This document shows positions 24,843-33,149 of a stretch of 64,000 nt of DNA, one piece after another. Within the stretch, counting starts at the first letter, position 1; each line of letters begins with the position of its first letter. Below the pieces are notes generated by a model, which did not search any database, had not been told where the DNA came from, and saw only the letters and a list, made by a program, of their open reading frames with translations. This DNA comes from CSP1-4 sp963777975 (GTDB lineage: Bacteria > Chloroflexota > Limnocylindria > Limnocylindrales > CSP1-4), in contig CAVZSO010000011.1 of the NCBI GenBank assembly GCA_963777975.1, positions 186,001-250,000 of the forward strand, read 5' to 3'. Position numbers and translations under genes: made by a program.

Positions 24843-25514
24843 ATGGGTCACAAGGTCCATCCCTATGGCTTCCGCCTCGGCGTCTCGCGAACGTGGAACG
24901 CCAAGTGGTACGCCGGCAAGGGTTACACCGACCTCCTCAAGGAGGACATCACGATCCGCCAGCTGGTCACCAAGCGGCTGGCCAACGCGAGCGTCAGCGG
25001 GGTCGAGATCGAACGCGGCATCAACCACGTCACGGTCACCATCCATACCGCCAAGCCGGGCATCGTCATCGGCAAGGGCGGCGCCAACGTCGAGGCCCTG
25101 CGCCAGCAGATCGGCCGTCTGACGACCCGCAAGGTCAAGCTGGAGATCAAGGAGATCCGCCAGCCGGAGCTCGACGCCGTCCTCGTGGCCGCCAACATCG
25201 CCCAGCAGCTGACCCGCCGCATCGCCTTCAAGAAGGCCATGAAGCAGGCCGTCCAACGGACCATGAAGGCCGGCGCCCGCGGCGTGAAGATCAACGTCGC
25301 CGGCCGCCTGGGCGGGTCGGAGATGGCTCGTCGCGAGTGGGAGAAGGAAGGCCGCGTGCCCCTCGGCACGCTGCGCGCCGACATCAGCTACGGCCAGGTC
25401 CTGGCCCGCACCACGTATGGCGCCATCGGCGTCAAGGTCTGGATCTACCGCGGCGACATCATGCCCGAGCGACAGCTGCCGCGCGAGGCCGCGGCGACGG
25501 CGGGGGGCGCCTAG
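24843..25514 (+). CDS. rpsC: 30S ribosomal protein S3
   Basis: 223 residues: GHKVHPYGFRLGV, the KH domain with KPGIVIGKGGANVE, and the C-terminal SEMARREWEKEGRVPLGTLRADI then GVKVWIYRGDI. ATG three bases after rplV. Together with S4 and S5 it lines the mRNA entry. Confidence 0.97.
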   Translation: MGHKVHPYGFRLGVSRTWNAKWYAGKGYTDLLKEDITIRQLVTKRLANASVSGVEIERGINHVTVTIHTAKPGIVIGKGGANVEALRQQIGRLTTRKVKLEIKEIRQPELDAVLVAANIAQQLTRRIAFKKAMKQAVQRTMKAGARGVKINVAGRLGGSEMARREWEKEGRVPLGTLRADISYGQVLARTTYGAIGVKVWIYRGDIMPERQLPREAAATAGGA

Positions 25515-25516
25515 CC

Positions 25517-25945
25517 ATGTTGATGCCCAAGCGGGTCAAGCACCGCAAGGTCATGCGTGGCCGGATGAGCGGCGTCGCCAAGGGCGGCACGACCATCGCC
25601 TTCGGCGAGTACGGCCTGATGACCGAGGAACCGGCCTGGATCACCAGCCGGCAGATCGAGGCCGCCCGGCGCGCCATGACCCGCTACGTCAAGCGCGGCG
25701 GCAAGATCTGGATCCGCATCTTCCCCGACAAGCCGGTCACCAAGAAGCCGGCCGAGGTGCGCATGGGCTCGGGCAAGGGCGCTCCGGATCACTGGGTCGC
25801 CGTCGTCAAGCCCGGCCGCATCCTGTTCGAGATGGCCGGTGTGCCGCTCGAGGAGGCGGCGGAAGCCATGCGCCTGGCCAGCCACAAGCTGCCGGTCGAC
25901 GTCAAGTTCGTGGTCAAGGAGGGCGTCGCAGATGGACATCGCTAG
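25517..25945 (+). CDS. rplP: 50S ribosomal protein L16
   Basis: 142 residues: MLMPKRVKHRKVMRGRMSG, FGEYGLMTEEPAWITSRQIEAARRAM, IFPDKPVTKKPAEVRMGSGKG. ATG 25517 fits the family start exactly. Overlaps rpmC by 14 bases. Confidence 0.97.
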   Translation: MLMPKRVKHRKVMRGRMSGVAKGGTTIAFGEYGLMTEEPAWITSRQIEAARRAMTRYVKRGGKIWIRIFPDKPVTKKPAEVRMGSGKGAPDHWVAVVKPGRILFEMAGVPLEEAAEAMRLASHKLPVDVKFVVKEGVADGHR

Positions 25946-26165
25946 CGTCCGCGGCCTGACCGATGCCGAGCTCGTGACCGAGCTGACGACCGCCAAGCGC
26001 CACCTGTACGACCTTCGGTTCCAGCTGGCCACCCGCCAGCTGACCGACTACCACCAGATCCCGCAAACGCGTCGCACGATCGCCCGCATCCTGACCGTCC
26101 TGACCGAGCGCGAGCTCAGCGAGACCGGCCAGTCCGTGGCGCCCGCCGCGAGGACCGGGCGATGA
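25932..26165 (+). CDS. rpmC: 50S ribosomal protein L29
   Basis: 77 residues, two-helix protein: LTDAELVTELTTAKRHLYDLRFQLATRQLTDYHQIPQTRR, then IARILTVLTERELS and a short tail. Starts inside the end of rplP and ends in an ATGA overlap with the longer possible form of rpsQ. Confidence 0.95.
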   Translation: MDIASVRGLTDAELVTELTTAKRHLYDLRFQLATRQLTDYHQIPQTRRTIARILTVLTERELSETGQSVAPAARTGR

Positions 26166-26176
26166 ACGGAGCGAGC

Positions 26177-26536
26177 ATGACGACGACGAAGCGCAAGGCC
26201 AAGGTCGGCCGGGTCGTCTCGGACAAGATGGACAAGACGATCGTCGTCTCGGTCGAGCGCCTCACGCGCCATCGGCTGTACAAGCGGGTCATCCGCCTGA
26301 CGACGAAGTTCAAGGCCCACGACGAGCGCAACGAGGCGCGCGTCGGCGACACCGTGCGCATCGAGGAGTCGCGGCCGCTGAGCGCCACCAAGCGCTGGCG
26401 CCTGGTCGAGATCGTCGAGCGCGCCGGTGAGGGTGCCAGCGACGTCATCGTGTCCGAGGAGGCCGCGACCACCGAGGCCATCCACATGGCCGCCCATCCC
26501 GGTCGCCACGAGGCGGCCGAGGAGGCCAGCGCGTGA
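26177..26536 (+). CDS. rpsQ: 30S ribosomal protein S17
   Basis: 119 residues: GRVVSDKMDKTIVVSVERL, HRLYKRVIRLTTKFKAHDE and GDTVRIEESRPLSATKRWRLVEIVERA. About 30 additional Ala/Glu/His-rich residues at the C-terminus exceed the usual 85-90. I chose ATG 26177 because CGGAG stands five bases before it; ATG 26162, overlapping the rpmC stop, is the alternative. Confidence 0.95.
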   Translation: MTTTKRKAKVGRVVSDKMDKTIVVSVERLTRHRLYKRVIRLTTKFKAHDERNEARVGDTVRIEESRPLSATKRWRLVEIVERAGEGASDVIVSEEAATTEAIHMAAHPGRHEAAEEASA

Positions 26537-26901
26537 TCCAGCAGTACAGCCGACTGCGCGTGGCCGACAACACGGGCGCCCGGACGATCCAGTGCATCCG
26601 GATCATGGGCCGCTCGCAGAAGACCACGGCCGGCGTCGGTGACGTGATCATCGCCAGCGTCAAGCAGGCCATCCCCAACGCCGCCGTCAAGAAGGGCGAC
26701 GTCGTGCGGGCCGTGGTCGTGCGCACGACCAAGGAGTTCGGCCGGCCGGATGGCAGCTACATCCGCTTCGACGAGAACGCGGCGGTGCTCATCAACAACC
26801 AGGGCAACCCGCGTGGCACGCGCATCTTCGGCCCCGTCGCTCGCGAGCTCCGCGACCGGAACTACATGAAGATCATCTCGCTCGCCCCGGAGGTGCTCTG
26901 A
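26533..26901 (+). CDS. rplN: 50S ribosomal protein L14
   Basis: 122 residues: MIQQYSRLRVADNTGARTIQCIRI, GDVIIASVKQAIPNAAVKKGDVVRAVVVRT, GTRIFGPVARELRDRNYMKIISLAPEVL. Complete and typical. GTGA overlap with rpsQ and an ATG-stop overlap with rplX. Confidence 0.97.
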   Translation: MIQQYSRLRVADNTGARTIQCIRIMGRSQKTTAGVGDVIIASVKQAIPNAAVKKGDVVRAVVVRTTKEFGRPDGSYIRFDENAAVLINNQGNPRGTRIFGPVARELRDRNYMKIISLAPEVL

Positions 26902-27290
26902 TGGCCGTCCATCAGCCCGCGCCACGGACGACCAAGGTGCCCGAGCTGCGTCGCGGGGACGAGGTCCTCGTGCTGACCGGCAAGGATGCCGGCAAGCGCG
27001 GCACCATCGAGCGCGTCGTGCGCCCCGATCGCGTCGTCGTCGGCGGCGTCAACATCGCCAAGCGTCACACCAAGCCGCGCACGCGCCAGGGTCGCAACGA
27101 CCGGGCACCGCGCGTCCAGCAGGGTGGCATCCTGGAGATCGCGCAGCCGCTCCGGATGAGCAACGTGATGCTCATCTGTCCGTCCTGCAGCCGCCCGACC
27201 CGCATCCGTCACGAGCGCCCGGAATCCGGCCGCACCGTGCGCGTCTGCGTCCATTGCGGCCAGCCGGTCGCCCGCGAGGTGAAGGTATGA
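26901..27290 (+). CDS. rplX: 50S ribosomal protein L24
   Basis: 129 residues. KOW motif region RRGDEVLVLTGKDAGKRGTIERV and NIAKRHTKPR. The C-terminal part has paired cysteines CPSC and CVHC, which can form a zinc ribbon as in many bacterial L24 proteins. Assembly initiator of the 50S subunit. Confidence 0.96.
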   Translation: MAVHQPAPRTTKVPELRRGDEVLVLTGKDAGKRGTIERVVRPDRVVVGGVNIAKRHTKPRTRQGRNDRAPRVQQGGILEIAQPLRMSNVMLICPSCSRPTRIRHERPESGRTVRVCVHCGQPVAREVKV

Positions 27291-27829
27291 GCGGCCGTCT
27301 GCAGGCGAAGTACCAGAGCGAGGTCGTGCCGGCGCTCCAGAAGGCCTTCGAGTACCGCAACCCGATGGAGGTCCCGCGCCTCCAGAAGATCGTCGTCAAC
27401 GTCGGTCTGGGCGAGGCGCTGACCAACGCCAAGGCGCTCGACGCGGCCGTCGGCGACATCAGCACCATCACCGGCCAGAAGCCGGTCGTGACGCGCGCCA
27501 AGCGCTCCATCGCCCAGTTCCGGCTGCGGACCCACAACCCCATCGGGGTCAAGGTCACGCTCCGCGGCGAGCGCATGTGGGACTTCCTGGAGCGCCTCAC
27601 GACGCTGGCCCTGCCGCGCATCCGGGACTTCCGCGGCGTGCCCTCGAAGTCGTTCGATGGCCGTGGCAACTACTCCCTGGGCCTGCGCGAGCAGCTCGCC
27701 TTCCCGGAGATCGACTACGACAAGGTGGACCGTCTGCGTGGGCTGGAGATCAGCGTCGTGACGACCGCCAAGACCGACGAGGAATCGAAGACATTGCTCG
27801 AGCTCCTCGGCATGCCGTTCGCCGGGTAA
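27287..27829 (+). CDS. rplE: 50S ribosomal protein L5
   Basis: 180 residues: YRNPMEVPRLQKIVVNVGLGEA, TGQKPVVTRAKRSIAQFRLR, MWDFLERLTTLALPRIRDFRG and GRGNYSLGLREQLAFPEI. Binds 5S rRNA. ATG 27287 gives an ATGA overlap with rplX. Confidence 0.97.
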   Translation: MSGRLQAKYQSEVVPALQKAFEYRNPMEVPRLQKIVVNVGLGEALTNAKALDAAVGDISTITGQKPVVTRAKRSIAQFRLRTHNPIGVKVTLRGERMWDFLERLTTLALPRIRDFRGVPSKSFDGRGNYSLGLREQLAFPEIDYDKVDRLRGLEISVVTTAKTDEESKTLLELLGMPFAG

Positions 27830-27846
27830 GGGCAGGAGACGAACCG

Positions 27847-28032
27847 ATGGCCAAGAAATCGATGATCGCCAAGGCGAAGCGGACCCCCAAGTTCGAGGTT
27901 CGCGGCTACCACCGCTGCTTCGTCTGTGGCCGGCCGCGTGCCTACATGCGTCGCTTCGCACTCTGTCGCATCTGCTTCCGGGAGCGCGCCCTGCTGGGCG
28001 AGCTGCCGGGCGTCACCAAGTCGAGCTGGTAA
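27847..28032 (+). CDS. rpsZ: 30S ribosomal protein S14, zinc-binding type
   Basis: 61 residues, the short S14 form: MAKKSMIAKAKRTPKF, then the zinc ligands CFVC and CRIC, and RERALLGELPGVTKSSW. SD GGCAGGAGACGAACC upstream. All four cysteines are present, so zinc-independent paralogues are not indicated here. Confidence 0.97.
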   Translation: MAKKSMIAKAKRTPKFEVRGYHRCFVCGRPRAYMRRFALCRICFRERALLGELPGVTKSSW

Positions 28033-28035
28033 GCC

Positions 28036-28434
28036 ATGAACGTATCCGATCCCATCGCCGACATGCTGACCCGCATCCGCAACGCCAGTCGGGCGCACCA
28101 CACGGAGGTGCTCGTGCCGGCCTCGCGGACCAAGCGGGAGATCGCCCGCATCCTCAAGGACGAGGGTTTCATCGACGACGTCGAGGAAGCTCAGGACGGA
28201 CCCACGGCGATGCTCAAGATCCAGCTCAAGTACGTCGGCGGCAAGGCCCCCGTCGTCTCGGGCCTCAAGCGCATCAGCAAGCCCGGCCTGCGTGTCTACG
28301 CCGGCAAGACCGACATCCCACGGGTGCTCGGTGGGCTCGGCATCGTCATCGTCAGCACCAGCCAGGGGATCATGACCGGCGCCCAGGCCCGCAAGGCCCA
28401 GCTCGGTGGTGAAGTCCTGGCCTTCGTCTGGTAG
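28036..28434 (+). CDS. rpsH: 30S ribosomal protein S8
   Basis: 132 residues: DPIADMLTRIRNASRAHH, FIDDVEEAQ, then GLKRISKPGLRVYAGKTDIP and the conserved C-terminal GIVIVSTSQGIMTGAQARK-GGEVLAFVW. Binds the 16S central domain. Three bases after rpsZ. Confidence 0.97.
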   Translation: MNVSDPIADMLTRIRNASRAHHTEVLVPASRTKREIARILKDEGFIDDVEEAQDGPTAMLKIQLKYVGGKAPVVSGLKRISKPGLRVYAGKTDIPRVLGGLGIVIVSTSQGIMTGAQARKAQLGGEVLAFVW

Positions 28435-28443
28435 GCCGGCACC

Positions 28444-28995
28444 ATGTCACGCATCGGACGTCTCGTCATCCCCGTCCCGGACGGTGTCGCCGTCGCCCTG
28501 GAGGGCGACACGATCACCGTCAGCGGGCCGCGCGGCACGCTCGCACGCCAGCTGGCGGCGACCATGCGCGTGGTCCAGGAGGACGGCACGCTGCGGGTCG
28601 AGCGTCCCGACGACAGCAAGCGATCGCGCGAGCTCCACGGCCTGACGCGCACGCTGGTCAATAACATGGTCGTCGGCGTCACCGCCGGCTACCGCAAGGG
28701 CCTCGAGATCACGGGCGTCGGCTATCGCGCCCAGAAGGTCGGGGACAAGCTCCAGCTCAACCTGGGCTACAGCCACCCGATCGAGATCGATCCGCCGTCG
28801 GGCATCAGCTTCGAGCTCGAGAACCCCACGCGGCTCGCCGTCCTGGGCATCGACAAGGAGCTCGTCGGCCATGTCGCTGCCCGCATCCGGGCGACGCGCA
28901 AGCCCGAGCCTTACAAGGGCAAGGGCGTCCGCTACAGCGGCGAGGTCGTCCGTCGGAAGGCCGGCAAGGCCGGCAAGATCGGCGGCAAGAAGTAA
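28444..28995 (+). CDS. rplF: 50S ribosomal protein L6
   Basis: 183 residues: MSRIGRLVIPVPDGVAV, VSGPRGTL, ELHGLTRTLVNNMVVGVTAGY, GVGYRAQKVGDKLQLNLGYSHP and the terminal KGKGVRYSGEVVRRKAGKAGK. Typical length. Confidence 0.97.
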   Translation: MSRIGRLVIPVPDGVAVALEGDTITVSGPRGTLARQLAATMRVVQEDGTLRVERPDDSKRSRELHGLTRTLVNNMVVGVTAGYRKGLEITGVGYRAQKVGDKLQLNLGYSHPIEIDPPSGISFELENPTRLAVLGIDKELVGHVAARIRATRKPEPYKGKGVRYSGEVVRRKAGKAGKIGGKK

Positions 28996-29079
28996 TCACC
29001 GCGGTGCCCGGCATCGGGCGCGGACAGGCCGGCCCGGCGTCATCGCCGCACCGGTCGCCAGAGGAGTAGAGACACGACC

Positions 29080-29442
29080 ATGGCCAAGGCCACCTCCCGG
29101 ACCGCCGCGCGCAAGAAGCGCCACGCCCGGATCCGCCTCTCCGTCGCCGGGACGGCGGCGCGGCCGCGCCTGGCCGTCTTCCGCAGCATCGACCAGATCT
29201 ACGTCCAGGTCATCGACGACTCCGTCGGTCGGACCCTGGCCGCCGCCTCCTCGCTGGAGAAGGAGCTGCGCGGCGCCAAGGGCACCAAGACCGATCGGGC
29301 CAAGTCCGTGGGCACCCTCGTCGCCAAGCGCGCCAAGGCTGCCGGGATCGAGCGCGTCGTCTTCGACCGTGCTGGCTTCCGCTACCACGGGCGCGTCAAG
29401 TCGCTGGCCGAAGCGGCACGCGAAGCCGGCCTCGACTTCTAG
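29080..29442 (+). CDS. rplR: 50S ribosomal protein L18
   Basis: 120 residues: RKKRHARIRLSVAGTAARPRLAVFRS, IYVQVIDDSVGRTLAAASS, and the C-terminal VVFDRAGFRYHGRVKSLAEAAREAGLDF. Binds 5S rRNA. SD GAGGAGTAGAGACACGACC. The 84-base gap after rplF shows only a small hairpin (GCCCG/CGGGC). Confidence 0.97.
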   Translation: MAKATSRTAARKKRHARIRLSVAGTAARPRLAVFRSIDQIYVQVIDDSVGRTLAAASSLEKELRGAKGTKTDRAKSVGTLVAKRAKAAGIERVVFDRAGFRYHGRVKSLAEAAREAGLDF

Positions 29443-29456
29443 AAAGGAACCACCAC

Positions 29457-30003
29457 GTGGCACGCATCGACCCTTCCAAGCTGACGCTCGAAGAGCGCGT
29501 CGTCCAGATCAACCGGGTGGCCAAGGTGGTCAAGGGCGGCCGACGCTTCAGCTTCAGCGCGGTCGTCGTCGTCGGTGACCGCGCCGGTCACGTCGGGGCC
29601 GGGCTGGGCAAGGCGGGCGAGGTTCCCGAGGCCATCCGCAAGGGCGTCGAGGACGCCAAGAAGAACCTCATCAAGGTGCCCACCGTTGGCACCACGATCC
29701 CGCACGAGATCGTCCAGAAGTTCGGTGCCAGCATCGTCATCCTGAAGCCCGCCTCCCAGGGAACCGGCGTCGTCGCCGGCGGCTCGGTGCGGGCCGTCGT
29801 CGAAATCGGCCGGCATCCGGGACATCCTCTCCAAGTCGCTCGGCTCGACCAACCCGGTCAATGTCGTGCGGGCGACCATCGAGGCCCTGCGCAACCTCCA
29901 TTCGGCCGAGGAGCTCTCGGCGCGACGCGGCCGCCCGCTGCGCAGCGTCATCAGCGGCCAGCCGTCGAGCCAGCCGGTCGAGGTGGGCGCCGATGGCCGG
30001 TAA
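29457..30003 (+). CDS. rpsE: 30S ribosomal protein S5 (interrupted by a +1 frameshift)
   Basis: GTG start; first frame has EERVVQINRVAKVVKGGRRFSFSAVVVVGD and GTGVVAGGSVRAVVEI. At GG 29808-29809 one extra base shifts the frame. Removing it gives AGIRDILSKSLGSTNPVNVVRATIEALRNL, the expected family sequence, and stop TAA 30001-30003. Length is then 181 residues. S5 sits at mRNA entry and affects decoding fidelity. The restored end overlaps rpmD by 11 bases. Confidence 0.93.
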
Positions 30004-30251
30004 GCTGCGTGTGACCCTCCACAAGAGCCCCATCAGCTACACGGCTCGCGCGCACGGCACGCTGCGGGCCATCGGCCTCCATCGGATCGGCCAGACGGTC
30101 GAGGTCGTCGACGACGCGGCCATGCGCGGCCAGGTCCGCGCTGTCCGCTTCCTGGTCACCGTCGAGGAGGTCCCCGCCAGCCGGCACCAAGGGCGCCGGC
30201 ACGAAGGCGGCCGCCGAGACCGCCACCGACGACGAGGAGGCCCACGCGTGA
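29993..30251 (+). CDS. rpmD: 50S ribosomal protein L30 (probable +1 frameshift near its end)
   Basis: Starts MAGKLRVTLHKSPISYTARAHG, then LHRIGQTVEVVDDAAMRGQVRAVRFLVTVEEVP, a complete L30 (about 60 residues). As written, the frame runs into rplO without a stop. Removing one C at 30177-30178 yields a Lys/Thr/Ala tail and a TGA at 30249-30251 that overlaps the rplO GTG in the GTGA style seen throughout this cluster. Length is then 85 residues. A real L30-L15 fusion seems less likely, because the read-through linker is Arg/His-rich. Confidence 0.85.
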
Positions 30252-31167
30252 AGCTCCATGATCTGCGACCGGCGCCCGGCTCGACGACCGCGCGGACGCG
30301 TGTCGGCCGCGGCATCGCCGCCGGCAAGGGCAAGACCGCCGGCCGTGGCACGAAGGGTCAGAAGTCTCGGGCCGGTGGCTCCATCCCGGCCGGCTTCGAG
30401 GGCGGCCAGACGCCCATCCATCGCCGCGTGCCGAAGCTGCGCGGCTTCAAGAACCCGTTCAAGATCGCCTACGAAGTCGTCAACGTGGGGCGCATCTCGG
30501 AGTACGCCGAGCAGGGCCGCTTCGCGGAAGCCGAGGCAGCCATGGAGGCCGCCGGCCTGACGACCGTCGGCGCCAAGGGCGCGCCGCTGACCGTCAACGG
30601 CGAGCTGCTCCGCGCGGCCGGCCTCATCGGCACCCTGCGCCAGCCGGTCAAGATCCTCGGTGGCGGCGAGATCGACCGACCCCTCTTCGTCGTCGCCGAC
30701 GCCTTCACCAAGAGCGCCCGCGAGAAGATCGAGTCGGCCGGCGGCACCGCGCAGCTCATCGAGCTGCCGGATCGGCCGATGCCGGCCATCGGCCTCAAGA
30801 CCTCCGCAGCAACAGCGACCGACGAGGCCGAAGCCACCATCAAGGCCGTCGAGGCCGAGGCGATCGTCGAAGCCGTCGAAGCCGAGGCAGCCGCCGAGAC
30901 CATCGAGGCCGAGCCAGCTGGCGAGCCTCGAGGCTCCTGCGGCAGCCAAGGTCAGCAAGGTGACCACGGCCAGCAAGCCGACCACGCCCAGCAAGCCGAC
31001 CGAGGCCGCCAAGCCGACCGAAGGTCGCCAAGCCGACCAAGCCCACCAAGCAGACCAAGGCCACCAAGGCGACCGCGTCGACTGGGACGGCGGCGGCCGA
31101 TGGCGATGCCGCCCCCGCCGCCAAGAAGCCCGCCCGCAAGCGCACCAAGCCCGAGCCCGCGGAGTAG
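30248..31167 (+). CDS. rplO: 50S ribosomal protein L15 with a long charged tail (two +1 frameshifts in the tail)
   Basis: Residues 1-150 are standard L15: MKLHDLRPAPGSTTARTRVGRG, GKGKTAGRGTKGQKSRAGG, FEGGQTPIHRRVPKLRGF, and the C-terminal fold ending in AQLIELP. The tail is first Glu/Ala-rich, then Lys/Pro/Thr-rich (KPTTPSKPTEAAKPTE; KKPARKRTKPEPAE). To keep the tail in sensible composition, one base must be dropped at GG 30920-30921 and one at AA 31021-31022. The stop is then TAG 31165-31167 and the length about 305 residues, twice the usual. GTG start. Confidence 0.87.
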
Positions 31168-31173
31168 CAGTCG

Positions 31174-32475
31174 GTGCTCGACGCCCTCGTCAACGCGCTG
31201 CGCGCTCCGGACATCCGGCGCCGCATCCTCTTCGTCCTGGGGATGCTCGTCATCTACCGGGGCCTCGCGCACATCCCGGTCCCGGGCGTCAACGTCGCCG
31301 CCGTCCAGAGCATCCTCGACCAGAACGACTTCCTGCAGCTGCTCAATATCTTCTCGGGTGGCGGCCTCTCGAACTTCTCGATCGTGGCCCTGGGCGTCAA
31401 CCCCTACATCAACGCCTCGATCATCATGCAGCTCATGACGGGCGTCGTGCCCCGCCTGCAGAACCTCTCGCGCGAGGGCGAGTACGGCCGCAACAAGATC
31501 AACCAGTACACCCGTTACCTGACGGTGCCGCTGGGCATCCTGCAGGCGTACGGTTACCTCGCCCTGCTCTCCTCGGCCACGGCCACCGGCGGCGACCCGG
31601 CGATCACCAACTTCGCCTTCGCCAGCCTCGAGACCTGGATGCAGATCATCACCCTCACCGCGGGCACCATCCTGGCCATGTGGATCGGCGAGCTGATCAC
31701 CGAGCGAGGCATCGGCAACGGCATCAGCTTCATCATCTTCGCCGGCATCGTCAGCCGCATCCCGCTCGCGGTCGGAGCCTTCCTCGACAATCCTGACCTG
31801 GCCGCCGGCGTCGCCTTCGCCATCGTCGCGGTCGTCGCCGTGGTCGCGGTCGTCTACATCCAGGAGGGTCAGCGGCGCATCCCCGTCCAATACGCCAGCC
31901 GCGTGCGCGGACGGCGCATGTACCAGGGCGGCTCGACCTTCCTGCCGCTGCGGGTCAACCAGGCCGGCGTCATCCCCATCATCTTCGCCATCAGCATCCT
32001 GCTCCTGCCGGCGCAGCTGGCGGCCTACTTCTCGACCTCGAGCGTCGAGATCATCTCCAATATCTCGAAGTCGATCGTGTCCCTGCTGAGCCCCAACAGC
32101 CCGCTCTACATCGTCTTCTACTTCCTGTTGACGGTCGGCTTCACCTATTTCTACACGGCCTTCACCTTCAAGCCGGACGAGACAGCGGACCAGCTGCGCA
32201 AGAACGGCGGCTTCATCCCGGGCATCCGTCCGGGCAACCCGACGCGCGACTATCTGGCCAAGGTCGTCACCCGGATCAGCCTCGCCGGCGCCCTCTTCCT
32301 GGGCACCGTGGCTGTCTCCCCATCGATCATCTCGGCCCTCTTCTCCAGCTCGGTGCTGGGCAGCCTGAGCCTTGGCGGCACGGCGCTCCTGATCGTCGTC
32401 TCCGTGGTCGTCGAGACCATGAAGCAGCTCGAGGCTCAGCTCATGATGCGCAACTACGAGGGCTTCATCCGGTGA
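31174..32475 (+). CDS. secY: Protein translocase subunit SecY
   Basis: 433 residues with about ten hydrophobic helices. Family motifs: IYRGLAHIPVPGVN, the plug region FLQLLNIFSGGGLSNFSIVALGVNPYINASIIMQL, QRRIPVQYASR on a cytosolic loop, and PGIRPGNPTRDYL. Pore of the Sec system with SecE (5317). GTG start seven bases after rplO, classical spc operon order. Confidence 0.97.
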   Translation: MLDALVNALRAPDIRRRILFVLGMLVIYRGLAHIPVPGVNVAAVQSILDQNDFLQLLNIFSGGGLSNFSIVALGVNPYINASIIMQLMTGVVPRLQNLSREGEYGRNKINQYTRYLTVPLGILQAYGYLALLSSATATGGDPAITNFAFASLETWMQIITLTAGTILAMWIGELITERGIGNGISFIIFAGIVSRIPLAVGAFLDNPDLAAGVAFAIVAVVAVVAVVYIQEGQRRIPVQYASRVRGRRMYQGGSTFLPLRVNQAGVIPIIFAISILLLPAQLAAYFSTSSVEIISNISKSIVSLLSPNSPLYIVFYFLLTVGFTYFYTAFTFKPDETADQLRKNGGFIPGIRPGNPTRDYLAKVVTRISLAGALFLGTVAVSPSIISALFSSSVLGSLSLGGTALLIVVSVVVETMKQLEAQLMMRNYEGFIR

Positions 32476-32482
32476 CGCGCTG

Positions 32483-33139
32483 ATGCGTCTGTACGTCATG
32501 ATCGGTGCGCCGGGAGCCGGCAAGGGTACCCAGGCAGCCATCCTCGCGACCCGGACCGGCTTACCGCACATCGCCTCCGGCGACCTCTTTCGCGCCGCCG
32601 TGCGCGACGAGACCAGGCTGGGACGCGAGGTGGCCGGCCACATGGAGCGCGGTGCGCTCGTCCCCGACGACCTCGCCATCCGCTTCGTCCTCGCCCGTCT
32701 GGGACAGCCCGACGCGGCCGAGGGGGCCATCCTCGACGGCTTCCCGCGCACCCGCCAGCAGGCCGAGGCCCTCGATGCCGCATTGGCCAAGCGGTCGGCC
32801 GCCGTCCGCGGTGCGCTCTACATCGGGGTCCACGAGAAGGAGCTCATGCGCCGCCTCTCGGGACGCTGGGTGTGCCGAGCCGAGGGCCACACCTACCACA
32901 GCTTCGAGCGGCCGCCCGCCCATCCCGGCGAGTGCGACATCGACGGCTCGGAGCTCTATCAGCGCGACGACGACAAGCCGGCCACCGTGCGGCAGCGCCT
33001 CGAGCGGCAGCTGCCGCCGATGTACGAGGTCATCGATCACTACACCGATCGCGGCGTGCTGACGGCCGTCGACGGCGAGCAGCCCATCGAGGCGGTCACC
33101 GACGCGCTCATGCGCGCGATCGCCCAACCGGCCCGTTGA
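32483..33139 (+). CDS. adk: Adenylate kinase
   Basis: 218 residues. P-loop GAPGAGKGTQAA, AMP site SGDLFR, DGFPRTRQQA, and the long LID form with WVCRAEGHTYH and GECDIDG. In the LID only two of the four usual metal-site cysteines remain (C, then H or E, then C and D), so zinc binding may differ. Equilibrates ATP, ADP and AMP. Follows secY by seven bases. Confidence 0.96.
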   Translation: MRLYVMIGAPGAGKGTQAAILATRTGLPHIASGDLFRAAVRDETRLGREVAGHMERGALVPDDLAIRFVLARLGQPDAAEGAILDGFPRTRQQAEALDAALAKRSAAVRGALYIGVHEKELMRRLSGRWVCRAEGHTYHSFERPPAHPGECDIDGSELYQRDDDKPATVRQRLERQLPPMYEVIDHYTDRGVLTAVDGEQPIEAVTDALMRAIAQPAR

Positions 33140-33149
33140 CAGTGCCGCG

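Noticed and set aside
29993..31167. Fusion of L30 and L15 as one protein
   Set aside because: The joining segment is Arg/His-rich, as out-of-frame translation is. One base removed gives a Lys/Ala tail and a GTGA overlap typical of this cluster.
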